From contig JBIIAO010000001.1 of NCBI GenBank assembly GCA_044239865.1, positions 1-64,000 on the forward strand: a stretch of DNA of 64,000 nucleotides, written 5' to 3'. The first letter of the stretch is position 1, and each line of letters opens with the position of its first letter. Below the pieces are notes generated by a model, which ran no database searches, was not told where the DNA came from, and saw nothing but the letters and a program-made list of their open reading frames with translations. Shown one piece after another: positions 1 through 7,679 of the stretch. This stretch comes from CAIZGX01 sp044239865 (GTDB lineage Bacteria; Bacteroidota; Bacteroidia; Flavobacteriales_D; Sanyastnellaceae). Position numbers and translations under genes: made by a program.

Positions 1-2558
1 TCGAGTACTACTGGGGCAGTTTTATCTATAGTTCCGGCAAGTAAATGTTTTGAAAGAATATTCAACACGTCTTTTTGAAGAACACGTTTTACGGGACGTG
101 CGCCGAATTGCGGATCGTAACCTTTTTCGCTGAGCCATTCCAATGCTTCAGGAGAGACCTTCAAAACAATGTCGTTCTTGCGAAGACGTTGCGCTAAAAT
201 GTGCAATTGAATGGTTACAATCTCTCGTACTTCTTTTCGCAGTAACGGGGGGAACATGATCACTTCGTCTATTCGATTTAAGAATTCGGGTCGAAGTGAT
301 TTCTTCACCACTTCCATCACTTCTTCTTTTGTTTTTTCGAAGAGAGCCGTGAGATTCGTTTTGTCATCGACGTGATTGTAATTTTCTTGAATAATGTGCG
401 AGCCAATGTTACTGGTCATAATCACAATCGTATTCTTGAAATTAGCCACGCGACCTTTGTTGTCGGTTAATCTGCCATCATCTAAAACTTGAAGTAAAAT
501 ATTGAACACATCTGGATGTGCTTTTTCAATCTCATCGAGCAACACAACAGAGTACGGTTTTCTACGAACGGCTTCTGTGAGTTGTCCGCCTTCATCGTAT
601 CCAACATAACCAGGAGGCGCTCCTAACAAGCGAGACACGCTGTGCTTCTCTTGAAATTCGCTCATGTCTATGCGTGTCATTGCGTTTTCATCGTTGAATA
701 AATATTCGCTCAACGCCTTAGCCAATTCCGTTTTGCCAACTCCTGTTGTGCCTAAGAAAATGAATGATCCAATCGGACGTTTTTCGTCGCTCAATCCAGA
801 TCTGTTTCTTCGAACAGCATCACTCACGGCAGCAATGGCTTCTTCTTGTCCAACCACACGCTTATGCAATTCCTCTTCCATCCGAAGTAATTTCTCGCGC
901 TCACTTTCCATCATGCGCGAAACAGGAATGCCTGTCCAAGCTGCAACCACATCGGCAATTTCTTCCGGATCTACTTCCTCCTTCACCATTTTGGTGTTGG
1001 TTTGAAGTTTCTGAAGTTCGTCGCGATCGACTTCAATAGCCTGTTCTTTATCGCGAATTTTTCCGTAACGAATTTCAGCAACCAACCCGAAGTTTCCTTC
1101 GCGTTCTGCCTGTTCTGCCTGTACTTTGAAATGTTCAATGTCTTTCTTCGCCTGCTGAATTCGCTCTACAACATCTTTCTCTGCTTTCCATTGTCCGTAC
1201 AATCCGTTGCGCTCTTCTTGAAGGTTGGCTATCTCTTCTCCAATTTCATTCAAACGCGCAACATTGTTTTCGCGCTTAATGGCTTCTCGTTCAATTTCAA
1301 GTTGAAGAATTTTGCGTTCGATTTCATCGAGCTCAACAGGCTTCGAATTTATTTCCATCCGCAACCGCGAAGCGGCTTCGTCAATTAAATCAATGGCTTT
1401 ATCTGGAAGGAAGCGATCGCTGATGTATCGAATAGAAAAATCTACTGCAGCAATAATGGCGTCGTCTTTTATCTGAACCTTGTGGTGCGATTCGTATTTT
1501 TCTTTCAACCCACGAAGAATAGATATTGCGTCTTCGCGACTCGGTTCGTTGACCATGACTTGCTGAAAGCGACGCTCAAGTGCTTTGTCTTTTTCAATGT
1601 ATTTCTGATATTCATTGAGCGTAGTTGCGCCAATGGCACGCAATTCTCCGCGAGCTAAGGCAGGCTTTAATATGTTCGCCGCATCCATGGCGCCCTCGCC
1701 ACCGCCTGCGCCAACTAACGTGTGAATTTCATCGATGAATAAAATCAACTGTCCATCGCTTTCTTGTACTTCCTTCACCACCGATTTCAATCGTTCTTCA
1801 AACTCACCTTTGTATTTCGCGCCGGCTACAAGCGCGCTCATGTCTAGGCTGTAGACGGTTTTGTCTATGAGGTTTTCGGGAACGTCTTTGTTTATGATGC
1901 GGTGCGCAATGCCTTCTGCAATGGCTGTTTTACCCACGCCAGGTTCACCAATTAAAATCGGATTGTTTTTCGTTCTGCGCGAAAGAATTTGCAGTACGCG
2001 ACGAATTTCTTCATCGCGACCAATAACAGGATCGAGCTTCCCATCCTGCGCAAGTTTGTTTAAATTCTTGGCGTATTTTTCCAGCGACTGAAATGTTTGT
2101 TCTTGGGTGGAAGACGTTGCGCGTTGCCCTTTGCGCATGTCGAGCAGCAATGCTTTCAAATCTTTGCTATTGACACCGCGGTCTTTCAGCAATTGCGCAG
2201 AAGCATCTTTCGTATCCATCATTCCCAAGAGCAAATGCTCCACGGTAACGAAGTCGTCTTTCATGTTTCGGGCTTCGGCGCTTGCACGCTGAATCATGTC
2301 GGTTGCATTTCGACTTAAATTAATTTCACCACCGGAAACCTTCGGAAGTTTTTGCAATTCAAGTTGAACGGAATTGTTCACAGCTTCAAGAGTGGTGTTG
2401 AATTTTTTCAATATAAATGGAAGAATGCGATCGTCTTCTTCGAGTATTCCTTTCAACAGATGCAATCCGTCTATACTGCCGTGTCCCATGGACATTGCTA
2501 TTTGCTGCGCACGTTGAACGCTTTGTTGTGCTTTAAGTGTGAATTGTTCGAAGTTCAT
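1..2558 (-). CDS. clpB: ATP-dependent chaperone ClpB, C-terminus cut by window edge
   Basis: This is the AAA+ disaggregase that works with DnaK to resolubilise aggregated proteins in the cytoplasm. Reading the minus strand from the ATG at 2558 gives 852 codons without a stop, so only about 10-20 residues are missing. The Clp N-domain starts MNFEQFTLKAQQSVQRAQ. A first Walker A, GEPGVGKT, lies near residue 203 and the coiled-coil middle domain follows at about residues 400-530. A second Walker A, GTTGVGKTELAKAL, lies near residue 600, and the MTSNIGS sensor follows. The M-domain separates ClpB from ClpA/ClpC. No CIRCE element is visible upstream. A weak -7-like TAATTTAG ends 4 nt before the ATG. 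Confidence 0.97.
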   Translation of the reverse strand, partial: MNFEQFTLKAQQSVQRAQQIAMSMGHGSIDGLHLLKGILEEDDRILPFILKKFNTTLEAVNNSVQLELQKLPKVSGGEINLSRNATDMIQRASAEARNMKDDFVTVEHLLLGMMDTKDASAQLLKDRGVNSKDLKALLLDMRKGQRATSSTQEQTFQSLEKYAKNLNKLAQDGKLDPVIGRDEEIRRVLQILSRRTKNNPILIGEPGVGKTAIAEGIAHRIINKDVPENLIDKTVYSLDMSALVAGAKYKGEFEERLKSVVKEVQESDGQLILFIDEIHTLVGAGGGEGAMDAANILKPALARGELRAIGATTLNEYQKYIEKDKALERRFQQVMVNEPSREDAISILRGLKEKYESHHKVQIKDDAIIAAVDFSIRYISDRFLPDKAIDLIDEAASRLRMEINSKPVELDEIERKILQLEIEREAIKRENNVARLNEIGEEIANLQEERNGLYGQWKAEKDVVERIQQAKKDIEHFKVQAEQAEREGNFGLVAEIRYGKIRDKEQAIEVDRDELQKLQTNTKMVKEEVDPEEIADVVAAWTGIPVSRMMESEREKLLRMEEELHKRVVGQEEAIAAVSDAVRRNRSGLSDEKRPIGSFIFLGTTGVGKTELAKALSEYLFNDENAMTRIDMSEFQEKHSVSRLLGAPPGYVGYDEGGQLTEAVRRKPYSVVLLDEIEKAHPDVFNILLQVLDDGRLTDNKGRVANFKNTIVIMTSNIGSHIIQENYNHVDDKTNLTALFEKTKEEVMEVVKKSLRPEFLNRIDEVIMFPPLLRKEVREIVTIQLHILAQRLRKNDIVLKVSPEALEWLSEKGYDPQFGARPVKRVLQKDVLNILSKHLLAGTIDKTAPVVL

Positions 2559-2592
2559 TTTTCTAAATTAATTGCAGCGGTGCCTTCAATAG

Positions 2593-2690
2593 CCTCGCCG
2601 AGGAGCAAATTCGGAAATAATTTCCGAATGAATACTGATTGAAGTGTCTAAAAGACAGATTGCTATTGAGTTTCACGACGAAAAGTCGTG
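2593..2690. repeat. cluster of short inverted repeats upstream of clpB
   Basis: Several small perfect hairpins follow one another here: CCTC-gcc-GAGG (2593-2603), a 9-bp stem ATTCGGAAA with a 3-nt loop (2609-2629), GTCT-aaa-AGAC (2646-2656) and CACGAC-gaaaa-GTCGTG (2674-2690). They lie in the gap between the crcB end and the clpB start. They could act as a terminator for crcB and also form part of the clpB leader. The 3-nt loops and the GAAT directly after the second hairpin resemble the GAAT-spaced arrays elsewhere in this window, though spacing here is irregular. Confidence 0.5.
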
Positions 2691-2726
2691 ATTGTTATCA
2701 GCTTGCGCAGCATCTTATTTACAATT

Positions 2727-3092
2727 TTATTTAAAAGTAGAAATTCCAGCTATTAAACCTATACAAGCTAAGTTAGTTACCAAAATATTGATAACCGCCC
2801 ACCCGAATTGTTGTTGTTGGAAGAGTTGAACCGTTTCCCAACTGAAGGTGCTAAATGTGCTCAAACCACCGCAGAGTCCGGTTGTTAGGAAGAAGAGTGT
2901 GCGCGGAGAGATATTCGATTTGTTTGCTAAAGCGAAAGTGATAGCGATAATAATCGCTGCTGAAATGTTGGCGAGTAAGGTTCCAATTGGGAGTGAAATA
3001 TTTCCCATTTTGAATGGAAGTCCAATGAGGTATCGAAGAACAGATCCAATTCCTCCGCCAACAAAAATGAGAACGAGCGTAATTGCGTTCAT
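2727..3092 (-). CDS. crcB: fluoride ion channel CrcB/FluC
   Basis: A 121-residue protein of the normal length for the Fluc family of dual-topology fluoride channels, which export F- across the inner membrane. Four hydrophobic segments are visible. The family signatures are present: GGGIGSVLRYL near residue 12, a GTLLANISAA segment near residue 37 (usually GTLxVNxxG), and the signature GLCGGLSTFSTFSWE near residues 73-87. Its ATG overlaps the stop of the upstream PAP2 gene by 4 bases, so it is co-transcribed and translationally coupled. I see no fluoride riboswitch, and the overlap leaves no room for one directly upstream. Confidence 0.95.
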   Translation of the reverse strand: MNAITLVLIFVGGGIGSVLRYLIGLPFKMGNISLPIGTLLANISAAIIIAITFALANKSNISPRTLFFLTTGLCGGLSTFSTFSWETVQLFQQQQFGWAVINILVTNLACIGLIAGISTFK

Positions 3093-3649
3093 CGTTTAAT
3101 GAATGCGAATAGTTTGTAGAAGACGTATCCGAACATTCCTCCCATAAACCACCCCATAAGAATGTCGGTAGGGAAGTGAACACCCAAATAAATTCTCGAA
3201 AGAGAAGTAAGTATCGTTGCCAGTATCAAAATTGTTTTCAAGCGGTAATGCCTTGGCAGCGCGAGAAGCACGAAGAACGTAAGTGCTGCGAAATTACTGG
3301 CGTGAGAAGAGTAAAATCCGAATTCGCCCCCGCGATAGTCTTTGCCAATGGAGTCCTTGGCGTAATGCAATTCTTCTTGAAGTTTTTCCGTGTGTGAAGG
3401 GCGATGTCTCTGCACAGTAGGTTTGAAAATTCGACTCGAAACCAAGTCGCTCATTCCAACTGAAAGGGAAGCAAGGATGACTGCATAAATGCCGAATTTT
3501 TTCCCATGCGTTGTCACGAATTGCCAAATGATATAAATGAAAAGAGGAATCCAAATGAGGGTTCCGCTTATCACAAGCATTGCCTTGTCTAATCCATAAA
3601 TAGAAAGTCCATTTAAGGCCTTTAGCAAAGCAATGTCAAGTTCAATCAT
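3089..3649 (-). CDS. PAP2-family phosphatase, membrane-bound
   Basis: A 186-residue integral membrane protein of the phosphatidic acid phosphatase type 2 superfamily, which dephosphorylates lipid pyrophosphates or phospholipids at the membrane. The three catalytic motifs are present: KPTVQRHRP (KX6RP, near residue 76), SSHAS (the PSGH-type motif with S for P, near 114) and SRIYLGVHFPTD (SRX5HX3D, near 149). About five or six membrane segments surround them. It may act on undecaprenyl pyrophosphate, but that is inference. It sits 5 bp after the acyl-CoA synthetase and overlaps crcB, suggesting one transcript. Confidence 0.92.
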   Translation of the reverse strand: MIELDIALLKALNGLSIYGLDKAMLVISGTLIWIPLFIYIIWQFVTTHGKKFGIYAVILASLSVGMSDLVSSRIFKPTVQRHRPSHTEKLQEELHYAKDSIGKDYRGGEFGFYSSHASNFAALTFFVLLALPRHYRLKTILILATILTSLSRIYLGVHFPTDILMGWFMGGMFGYVFYKLFAFIKR

Positions 3650-3654
3650 GGGCG

Positions 3655-5409
3655 TTAAGCGTAGAGCTTAGTTATTTCGTTTGCGTAATTACCCAGAATA
3701 TTTTTGCGCTTCAATTTGAGTGTAGGCGTAATTTCTCCGCTTTCAACAGTGAAGGGTTTTGAAATCAAATGAATGCCTTTGATTTGCTCCCAATTTCCGA
3801 AGCCTTTGTTCATCTCTGCAATGAATGCTTTAATCTCCTTGTTTAATTTTTCATTTTGAATAATCTCTTCATTCGATTGTGAAGCCAATTCAGGGAAGTG
3901 AATTTTTGCATAAGCGCAATCGACAACGATGAGTGCTCCAGGGAATTTTTGTCCGTCACCAACGACCATGCATTGCTCAATGAAGTGCGATTCTTTCAAT
4001 GCGTTTTCGAGTACTTGCGGTGCTACGTATTTCCCTCCGCTTGTCTTGAAGAGCTCTTTCTTTCTATCCGTTATTTTAAGAAATCCGTCTGTAAGAATTC
4101 CAATGTCTCCCGTGCTGAACCAACCGTCGTTCAAGACTTCCGCCGTGGTCTCAGGATTTTTGTAATAGCCCATCATCACCTGCGGGCCCTTCACTAAAAT
4201 TTCACCATCTGCGGCGAATTTCACTTCCGTATTTGGAATAATCATTCCAACGGTACCGGGACGATACATGTTGGGCGTGCGCAAAGTATTTACTGAAACA
4301 ACCGGAGACGTTTCAGTCAATCCGTATCCTTCTTTAATTGGAATTCCCGCTGCTGTGAAGAATCGAGCCAGTCTTGGTTGAAGAGCAGCCGATCCGCAAG
4401 CTACTGCACCAATCTCGGTGAGTCCCAATGCTGCTTTCACCTTACTGAAAACAAGTTTCTGTGCAATTTTCAATTTGAATTCATACCAACCTCCATTCGC
4501 ACGCTCGGGTTCCCATTGAAGAGCAAGTTTAACGGCCCATTGGAAAAGTGATTTTTTTATTCCTGAATTCGATTCGCCTTTGGCAATAATACCGTCGAAG
4601 AATTTTTCGAGTAGTCGAGGAACTGCTGTGAAAATATGTGGTTTGTTAGCGATTAAATCTTCTTTGATATTGTCCATTCCGGTTAGCGTAATGCTCACTG
4701 AATTGTCAATGTACAAGTAGTGGAGCATACGCTCATAAATGTGACAAACAGGAAGGAAACTCACGCATCTTGAATTACCTTTCTCTAGGTATGGAAGACG
4801 TTCTACGCAGTTCTCTACGTTGGAAGCAATATTCATGTGCGAAAGCATGACACCCTTTGGAAGTCCTGTGGTTCCTGAAGTGTAGATAATGGTTGCTAAA
4901 TCTTCCGTCTTGATTTTATCTTTTCTCGATTGAACCACCTTGGCGGAATCTTCGTTCAGAGAAAACAATTCTTTCCAATGTTTGGCGCCTTCAATTTTTT
5001 CAAAAGTGAAGACGTCCTTCAAAGAAGGGACTTGTTGGCGAATGTTTTGAATTTTCGTTAAAAGCTCTTGGTTCGAGACGAAGCAAATGGTGGCCTCACT
5101 GTGATTCAATATGTATTGAATGTCGTGCTCGGTCATGGTTGGATAAATGGGCACGTCTATAGCCCCTATTTGTAAAGCGGCGTGATCACAGATGTTCCAT
5201 TCGGTGCGACTGGCATCGGTGATAAGCGCAATTTTCTGTCCGGGCTGAATGCCGTATTCAACAAGCCCGTTGCTGAGTTGATTTACAAAATCAATAAACT
5301 TCCGAGTGGAATAGGTTTCCCATTCTCCGTTGCATTTGCTTCGGAACATAACGTCAAGTGGAAGATGCTCCAGTTGATCGTAGGCAAAATCGAATAATCT
5401 GTTGTACAT
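3655..5409 (-). CDS. long-chain acyl-CoA synthetase (AMP-forming)
   Basis: A 584-residue member of the ANL adenylating superfamily that activates fatty acids to acyl-CoA through an acyl-AMP intermediate. Visible motifs are the P-loop-like IIYTSGTTGLPKGVMLSH near residue 173, the A5-type GYGLTETSPV near 360, STGDIG near 437, and KITDRKKELFKTSGGKYVAP near 445-465, which carries the conserved lysine and the hinge. Length and order match bacterial FadD/FAA-type synthetases. The start MYNRLF is supported by a -7 box that fills the 12-bp gap to the preceding SRPBCC gene. Substrate chain length cannot be read from the sequence. Confidence 0.93.
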   Translation of the reverse strand: MYNRLFDFAYDQLEHLPLDVMFRSKCNGEWETYSTRKFIDFVNQLSNGLVEYGIQPGQKIALITDASRTEWNICDHAALQIGAIDVPIYPTMTEHDIQYILNHSEATICFVSNQELLTKIQNIRQQVPSLKDVFTFEKIEGAKHWKELFSLNEDSAKVVQSRKDKIKTEDLATIIYTSGTTGLPKGVMLSHMNIASNVENCVERLPYLEKGNSRCVSFLPVCHIYERMLHYLYIDNSVSITLTGMDNIKEDLIANKPHIFTAVPRLLEKFFDGIIAKGESNSGIKKSLFQWAVKLALQWEPERANGGWYEFKLKIAQKLVFSKVKAALGLTEIGAVACGSAALQPRLARFFTAAGIPIKEGYGLTETSPVVSVNTLRTPNMYRPGTVGMIIPNTEVKFAADGEILVKGPQVMMGYYKNPETTAEVLNDGWFSTGDIGILTDGFLKITDRKKELFKTSGGKYVAPQVLENALKESHFIEQCMVVGDGQKFPGALIVVDCAYAKIHFPELASQSNEEIIQNEKLNKEIKAFIAEMNKGFGNWEQIKGIHLISKPFTVESGEITPTLKLKRKNILGNYANEITKLYA

Positions 5410-5413
5410 GAAA

Positions 5414-5421
5414 CGAATATA
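5414..5421 (-). promoter_or_regulatory. -7 box TATATTCG for acyl-CoA synthetase gene
   Basis: The box reads TATATTCG on the minus strand and ends 4 nt before the ATG at 5409. Box plus 4 nt occupy the whole intergenic gap. No -33 TTG element is obvious. A leaderless transcript is predicted. Confidence 0.55.
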
Positions 5422-5832
5422 CTAAACGAATTCCTTCGCTAGACGTTCTGACATGTAATCGAATAATTGTTGGAAGGGTCCCTTCACCATCATTTCCATA
5501 AATGGATTAAGGGTAGCGTCGCAATCTTGATGAGCAGTGGTCGTTGCTCCATTACTTTTCAACTTCGCTTTGAGCACGAAAGGAAACGGACTTTTATCAG
5601 TTGTTTCAAAAGTTGTTTCAGCATCTTCAGTAGTTAAAACAGCGCTTACGCGTTTCAATTCAATGGTGTAAACATTTTGAATTTTGAAGGAACACGAATC
5701 TTCGGTGTTGCTCCAATTTGAAATTTTATCTAACGGAAGTAAGCGCTGAATGTTCGGCATGTTTTGCAAGTACGCGTGCACTTCCGCTATGGAAGCATTT
5801 ACTTCAACACTTTTGCTAATGAACTTAGCCAT
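5422..5832 (-). CDS. SRPBCC (START-like) family protein
   Basis: A 136-residue cytoplasmic protein with the pattern of the SRPBCC hydrophobic-ligand-binding fold. The N-terminal strand MAKFISKSVEVNAS is followed by a helix with IAEVHAYLQNMPNIQRLLP, then alternating strands, and a long C-terminal helix with FQQLFDYMSERLAKEF. I start it at the second Met (5832), because the residues MAKFI begin the first strand. The upstream Met at 5847 would overlap pyrE by 23 bases, whereas the chosen start overlaps it by 8. Function is unknown. Its position between pyrE and an acyl-CoA synthetase gives no firm clue. Confidence 0.8.
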   Translation of the reverse strand: MAKFISKSVEVNASIAEVHAYLQNMPNIQRLLPLDKISNWSNTEDSCSFKIQNVYTIELKRVSAVLTTEDAETTFETTDKSPFPFVLKAKLKSNGATTTAHQDCDATLNPFMEMMVKGPFQQLFDYMSERLAKEFV

Positions 5833-6493
5833 TGGATTGAGATTCAAGGTATGCAGCGCTCCAAGCAGCTGGATTCTCTCTCCAAACTTTTAACGTATTT
5901 AACTGCTCTTCTGTGATGTATTCCTTCTTCAACGCTTGTTGAAGTAGAGCGTGATAATCTGTAAGCGTGTGCAATGGAACATTAGCATTTTTAAATGCCT
6001 CTTTCGCAATTTCGAAATCATAAGTGAAAATAGCCACCATACCCAAAACGTCAAGACCGGCTTCGCGCAATGCCGCTACTGCACTTAGGCTGCTGTTTCC
6101 AGTTGAAATAAGATCTTCAATGACAACTACTTTTTGATTTGGCTCTACAACTCCTTCCACTTGATTGCCTAGGCCGTGCTTCTTAGCTTCACTGCGGACG
6201 TATGCGTATGGAATTCCCATTTCTTGGGCTACCAAAGCGCCAATTGCAATGCCTCCTGTGGCTACACCTGCGATAATATCTGGAGTTCCGAATTTTTCTT
6301 GAATGGCGTTAACAAATTGCTGACGAATGTGTGTTCTGCAAACAGGGAAGGAGAGGGTTTTGCGGTTGTCGCAATAAATAGGAGACTTAAGTCCGCTTGC
6401 CCAAGTGAATGGGGCTTGAGGTTTCAACTCAATTGCCTTAATTTGCAAAAGATAGTCAGCTACTTGTAATCCTACTTCAATATTTGAATCCAT
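5825..6493 (-). CDS. pyrE: orotate phosphoribosyltransferase
   Basis: PyrE transfers the phosphoribosyl group of PRPP to orotate, giving OMP in de novo pyrimidine synthesis. The 222-residue protein shows the flexible loop region near YVRSEAKKHGLGNQVEG and the PRPP-binding motif VVVIEDLISTGNSSL near residues 122-136. The start at 6493 (MDSNIEV) is preferred to one 5 codons upstream, because a TATTTTCG box ends 4 nt before it. The start codon shares three bases of CATG with the divergent NUDIX gene, so the two genes begin nose to nose. The gene pair pyrE/NUDIX is also divergent in other flavobacteria as far as I recall. Confidence 0.96.
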   Translation of the reverse strand: MDSNIEVGLQVADYLLQIKAIELKPQAPFTWASGLKSPIYCDNRKTLSFPVCRTHIRQQFVNAIQEKFGTPDIIAGVATGGIAIGALVAQEMGIPYAYVRSEAKKHGLGNQVEGVVEPNQKVVVIEDLISTGNSSLSAVAALREAGLDVLGMVAIFTYDFEIAKEAFKNANVPLHTLTDYHALLQQALKKEYITEEQLNTLKVWRENPAAWSAAYLESQSNG

Positions 6494-6974
6494 GTCGCGA
6501 AAATACAACGTGTATCACCTCGAAGAACTATTAACTTTTTCACAAGAGGGGTTTGATGAGTTTATTAAAAAACGCAAATTTATTCATGCAGCAGGTGGAT
6601 TGGTGCAGAATATCAACGGTGATTTTTTGTTTATGGAACGAAATAACACCATTGATCTTCCGAAAGGAAAATTAGAGAAAGGTGAATCTGATGAGGATGG
6701 CGCACTGCGTGAGGTGGAAGAAGAAACCGGTGTATCTGGATTGGAAATCATTCGTCCGATAATCGAAACGTACCATACCTACACCATGAATGGGAAGGAT
6801 GTTGTCAAAAGAACGGCTTGGTATTTAATGCACGTTGAAGGGTGTCCCACACCAACGCCACAGGTGGAAGAAGGAATTTCTTGGGTGAAATGGATGAGCA
6901 AGCAAGAAGTGACTTCATACATTGAGGAGGGTTATGCTTCTGTCAGAGATGTTTGGTATTCAGCCAATATTTAA
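6492..6974 (+). CDS. NUDIX hydrolase
   Basis: A 160-residue NUDIX pyrophosphohydrolase with the Nudix box G-x5-E-x7-REUXEEXGU as GKLEKGESDEDGALREVEEETGV near residues 56-80 (glycine of GKLEKGE through EETGV). It hydrolyses nucleoside-diphosphate-linked compounds, but the substrate is unknown. About 30 residues precede the fold (AAGGLVQN at 33), shorter than the N-terminal extension I know from flavobacterial homologues next to pyrE. An in-frame stop at 6453 rules out a longer version, so the ATG at 6492 is the only good start. AATATTTG ends 5 nt upstream and may be its -7 box, lying inside pyrE. Confidence 0.92.
   Translation: MSRKYNVYHLEELLTFSQEGFDEFIKKRKFIHAAGGLVQNINGDFLFMERNNTIDLPKGKLEKGESDEDGALREVEEETGVSGLEIIRPIIETYHTYTMNGKDVVKRTAWYLMHVEGCPTPTPQVEEGISWVKWMSKQEVTSYIEEGYASVRDVWYSANI
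6498..6505 (-). promoter_or_regulatory. -7 box TATTTTCG for pyrE
   Basis: TATTTTCG on the minus strand ends 4 nt before the pyrE ATG and lies inside codons 3-5 of the divergent NUDIX gene. A promoter here means pyrE transcription starts within the opposite gene. Confidence 0.55.
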
Positions 6975-7019
6975 CCTTGTTTTGTCGTTGCGTTTAATGA
7001 ATAAAATTATTTTTTCGAT

Positions 7020-7670
7020 ATGAAAGTTAAAAATTTCGCTTTAGTTGTTTTTTCAGTTCTTGCTTTTGGAGATGCGAATGCGCAGCAATCCAGTTATACT
7101 GGGGTTCCAATTGGAGGTCAAATTTGGATGTCAACAAATTTGGATGTAACCAAGTTCCGTAATGGCGATAAGATTCGTCAAGCTCAATCAGATGAAGAAT
7201 GGGAAGAAGCCGGCTTCGATAAAAAACCGGCTTGGTGCTACTACAATTTAGAGAATGACACTGGCGGCACTGATATCGTAAAAAGAGGAATTATGTACAA
7301 CTCGTTTGCAGTCAATGATAAAAGAGGCTTGGCGCCGCTGGGGTGGCACATTCCTACTGAAGGCGAGTGGAACAATTTGCAATTTGAAGTCGAGATTCAA
7401 GGACCAGGAATTGCATCCTTATTTTCAAATAATCTTTGGTCTAGTGCAAAAGGCGAATTCAACTCATTGGGAATGAATATAAGTCCCGACGGTTGGAGAG
7501 ATGTTGGCTGTGGAGGTCTTGATCGCGATGTTACTTTTTGGGCTAAGAAAGTTAGCGACGAGGACACGCCAACTGTTGGTTTTCATCTCGAAGAAGAATC
7601 AATAGGAAAAATGGACTATGGCTCCACGAACTGGATTATGGGGCATTATGTCCGATGTGTAAAGGATTAA
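7020..7670 (+). CDS. secreted FISUMP-domain protein
   Basis: A 216-residue exported protein. The signal peptide MKVKNFALVVFSVLAFGDANA ends before QQSS. The mature part matches the Fibrobacter succinogenes major paralogous (FISUMP, Fib_succ_major) domain. Diagnostic pieces are GGQIWMSTNLDVTKFRNGD near residue 33, APLGWHIPTEGEWNNL near 105, FNSLGMNISPDGWRD near 150, and the ending GHYVRCVKD. These domains are found on surface or secreted proteins of Fibrobacteres and Bacteroidota, and their role is unknown. There is no C-terminal T9SS sorting domain. The gene is convergent with thiL, 9 bp away. Confidence 0.85.
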   Translation: MKVKNFALVVFSVLAFGDANAQQSSYTGVPIGGQIWMSTNLDVTKFRNGDKIRQAQSDEEWEEAGFDKKPAWCYYNLENDTGGTDIVKRGIMYNSFAVNDKRGLAPLGWHIPTEGEWNNLQFEVEIQGPGIASLFSNNLWSSAKGEFNSLGMNISPDGWRDVGCGGLDRDVTFWAKKVSDEDTPTVGFHLEEESIGKMDYGSTNWIMGHYVRCVKD

Positions 7671-7679
7671 TAGAATCCG

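Noticed and set aside
2559..2726. CIRCE-type heat-shock operator upstream of clpB
   Set aside because: No TTAGCACTC-N9-GAGTGCTAA arrangement is present. The palindromes found have short loops.
3060..3200. Fluoride riboswitch upstream of crcB
   Set aside because: crcB overlaps the PAP2 gene by 4 bases and the upstream sequence is coding.
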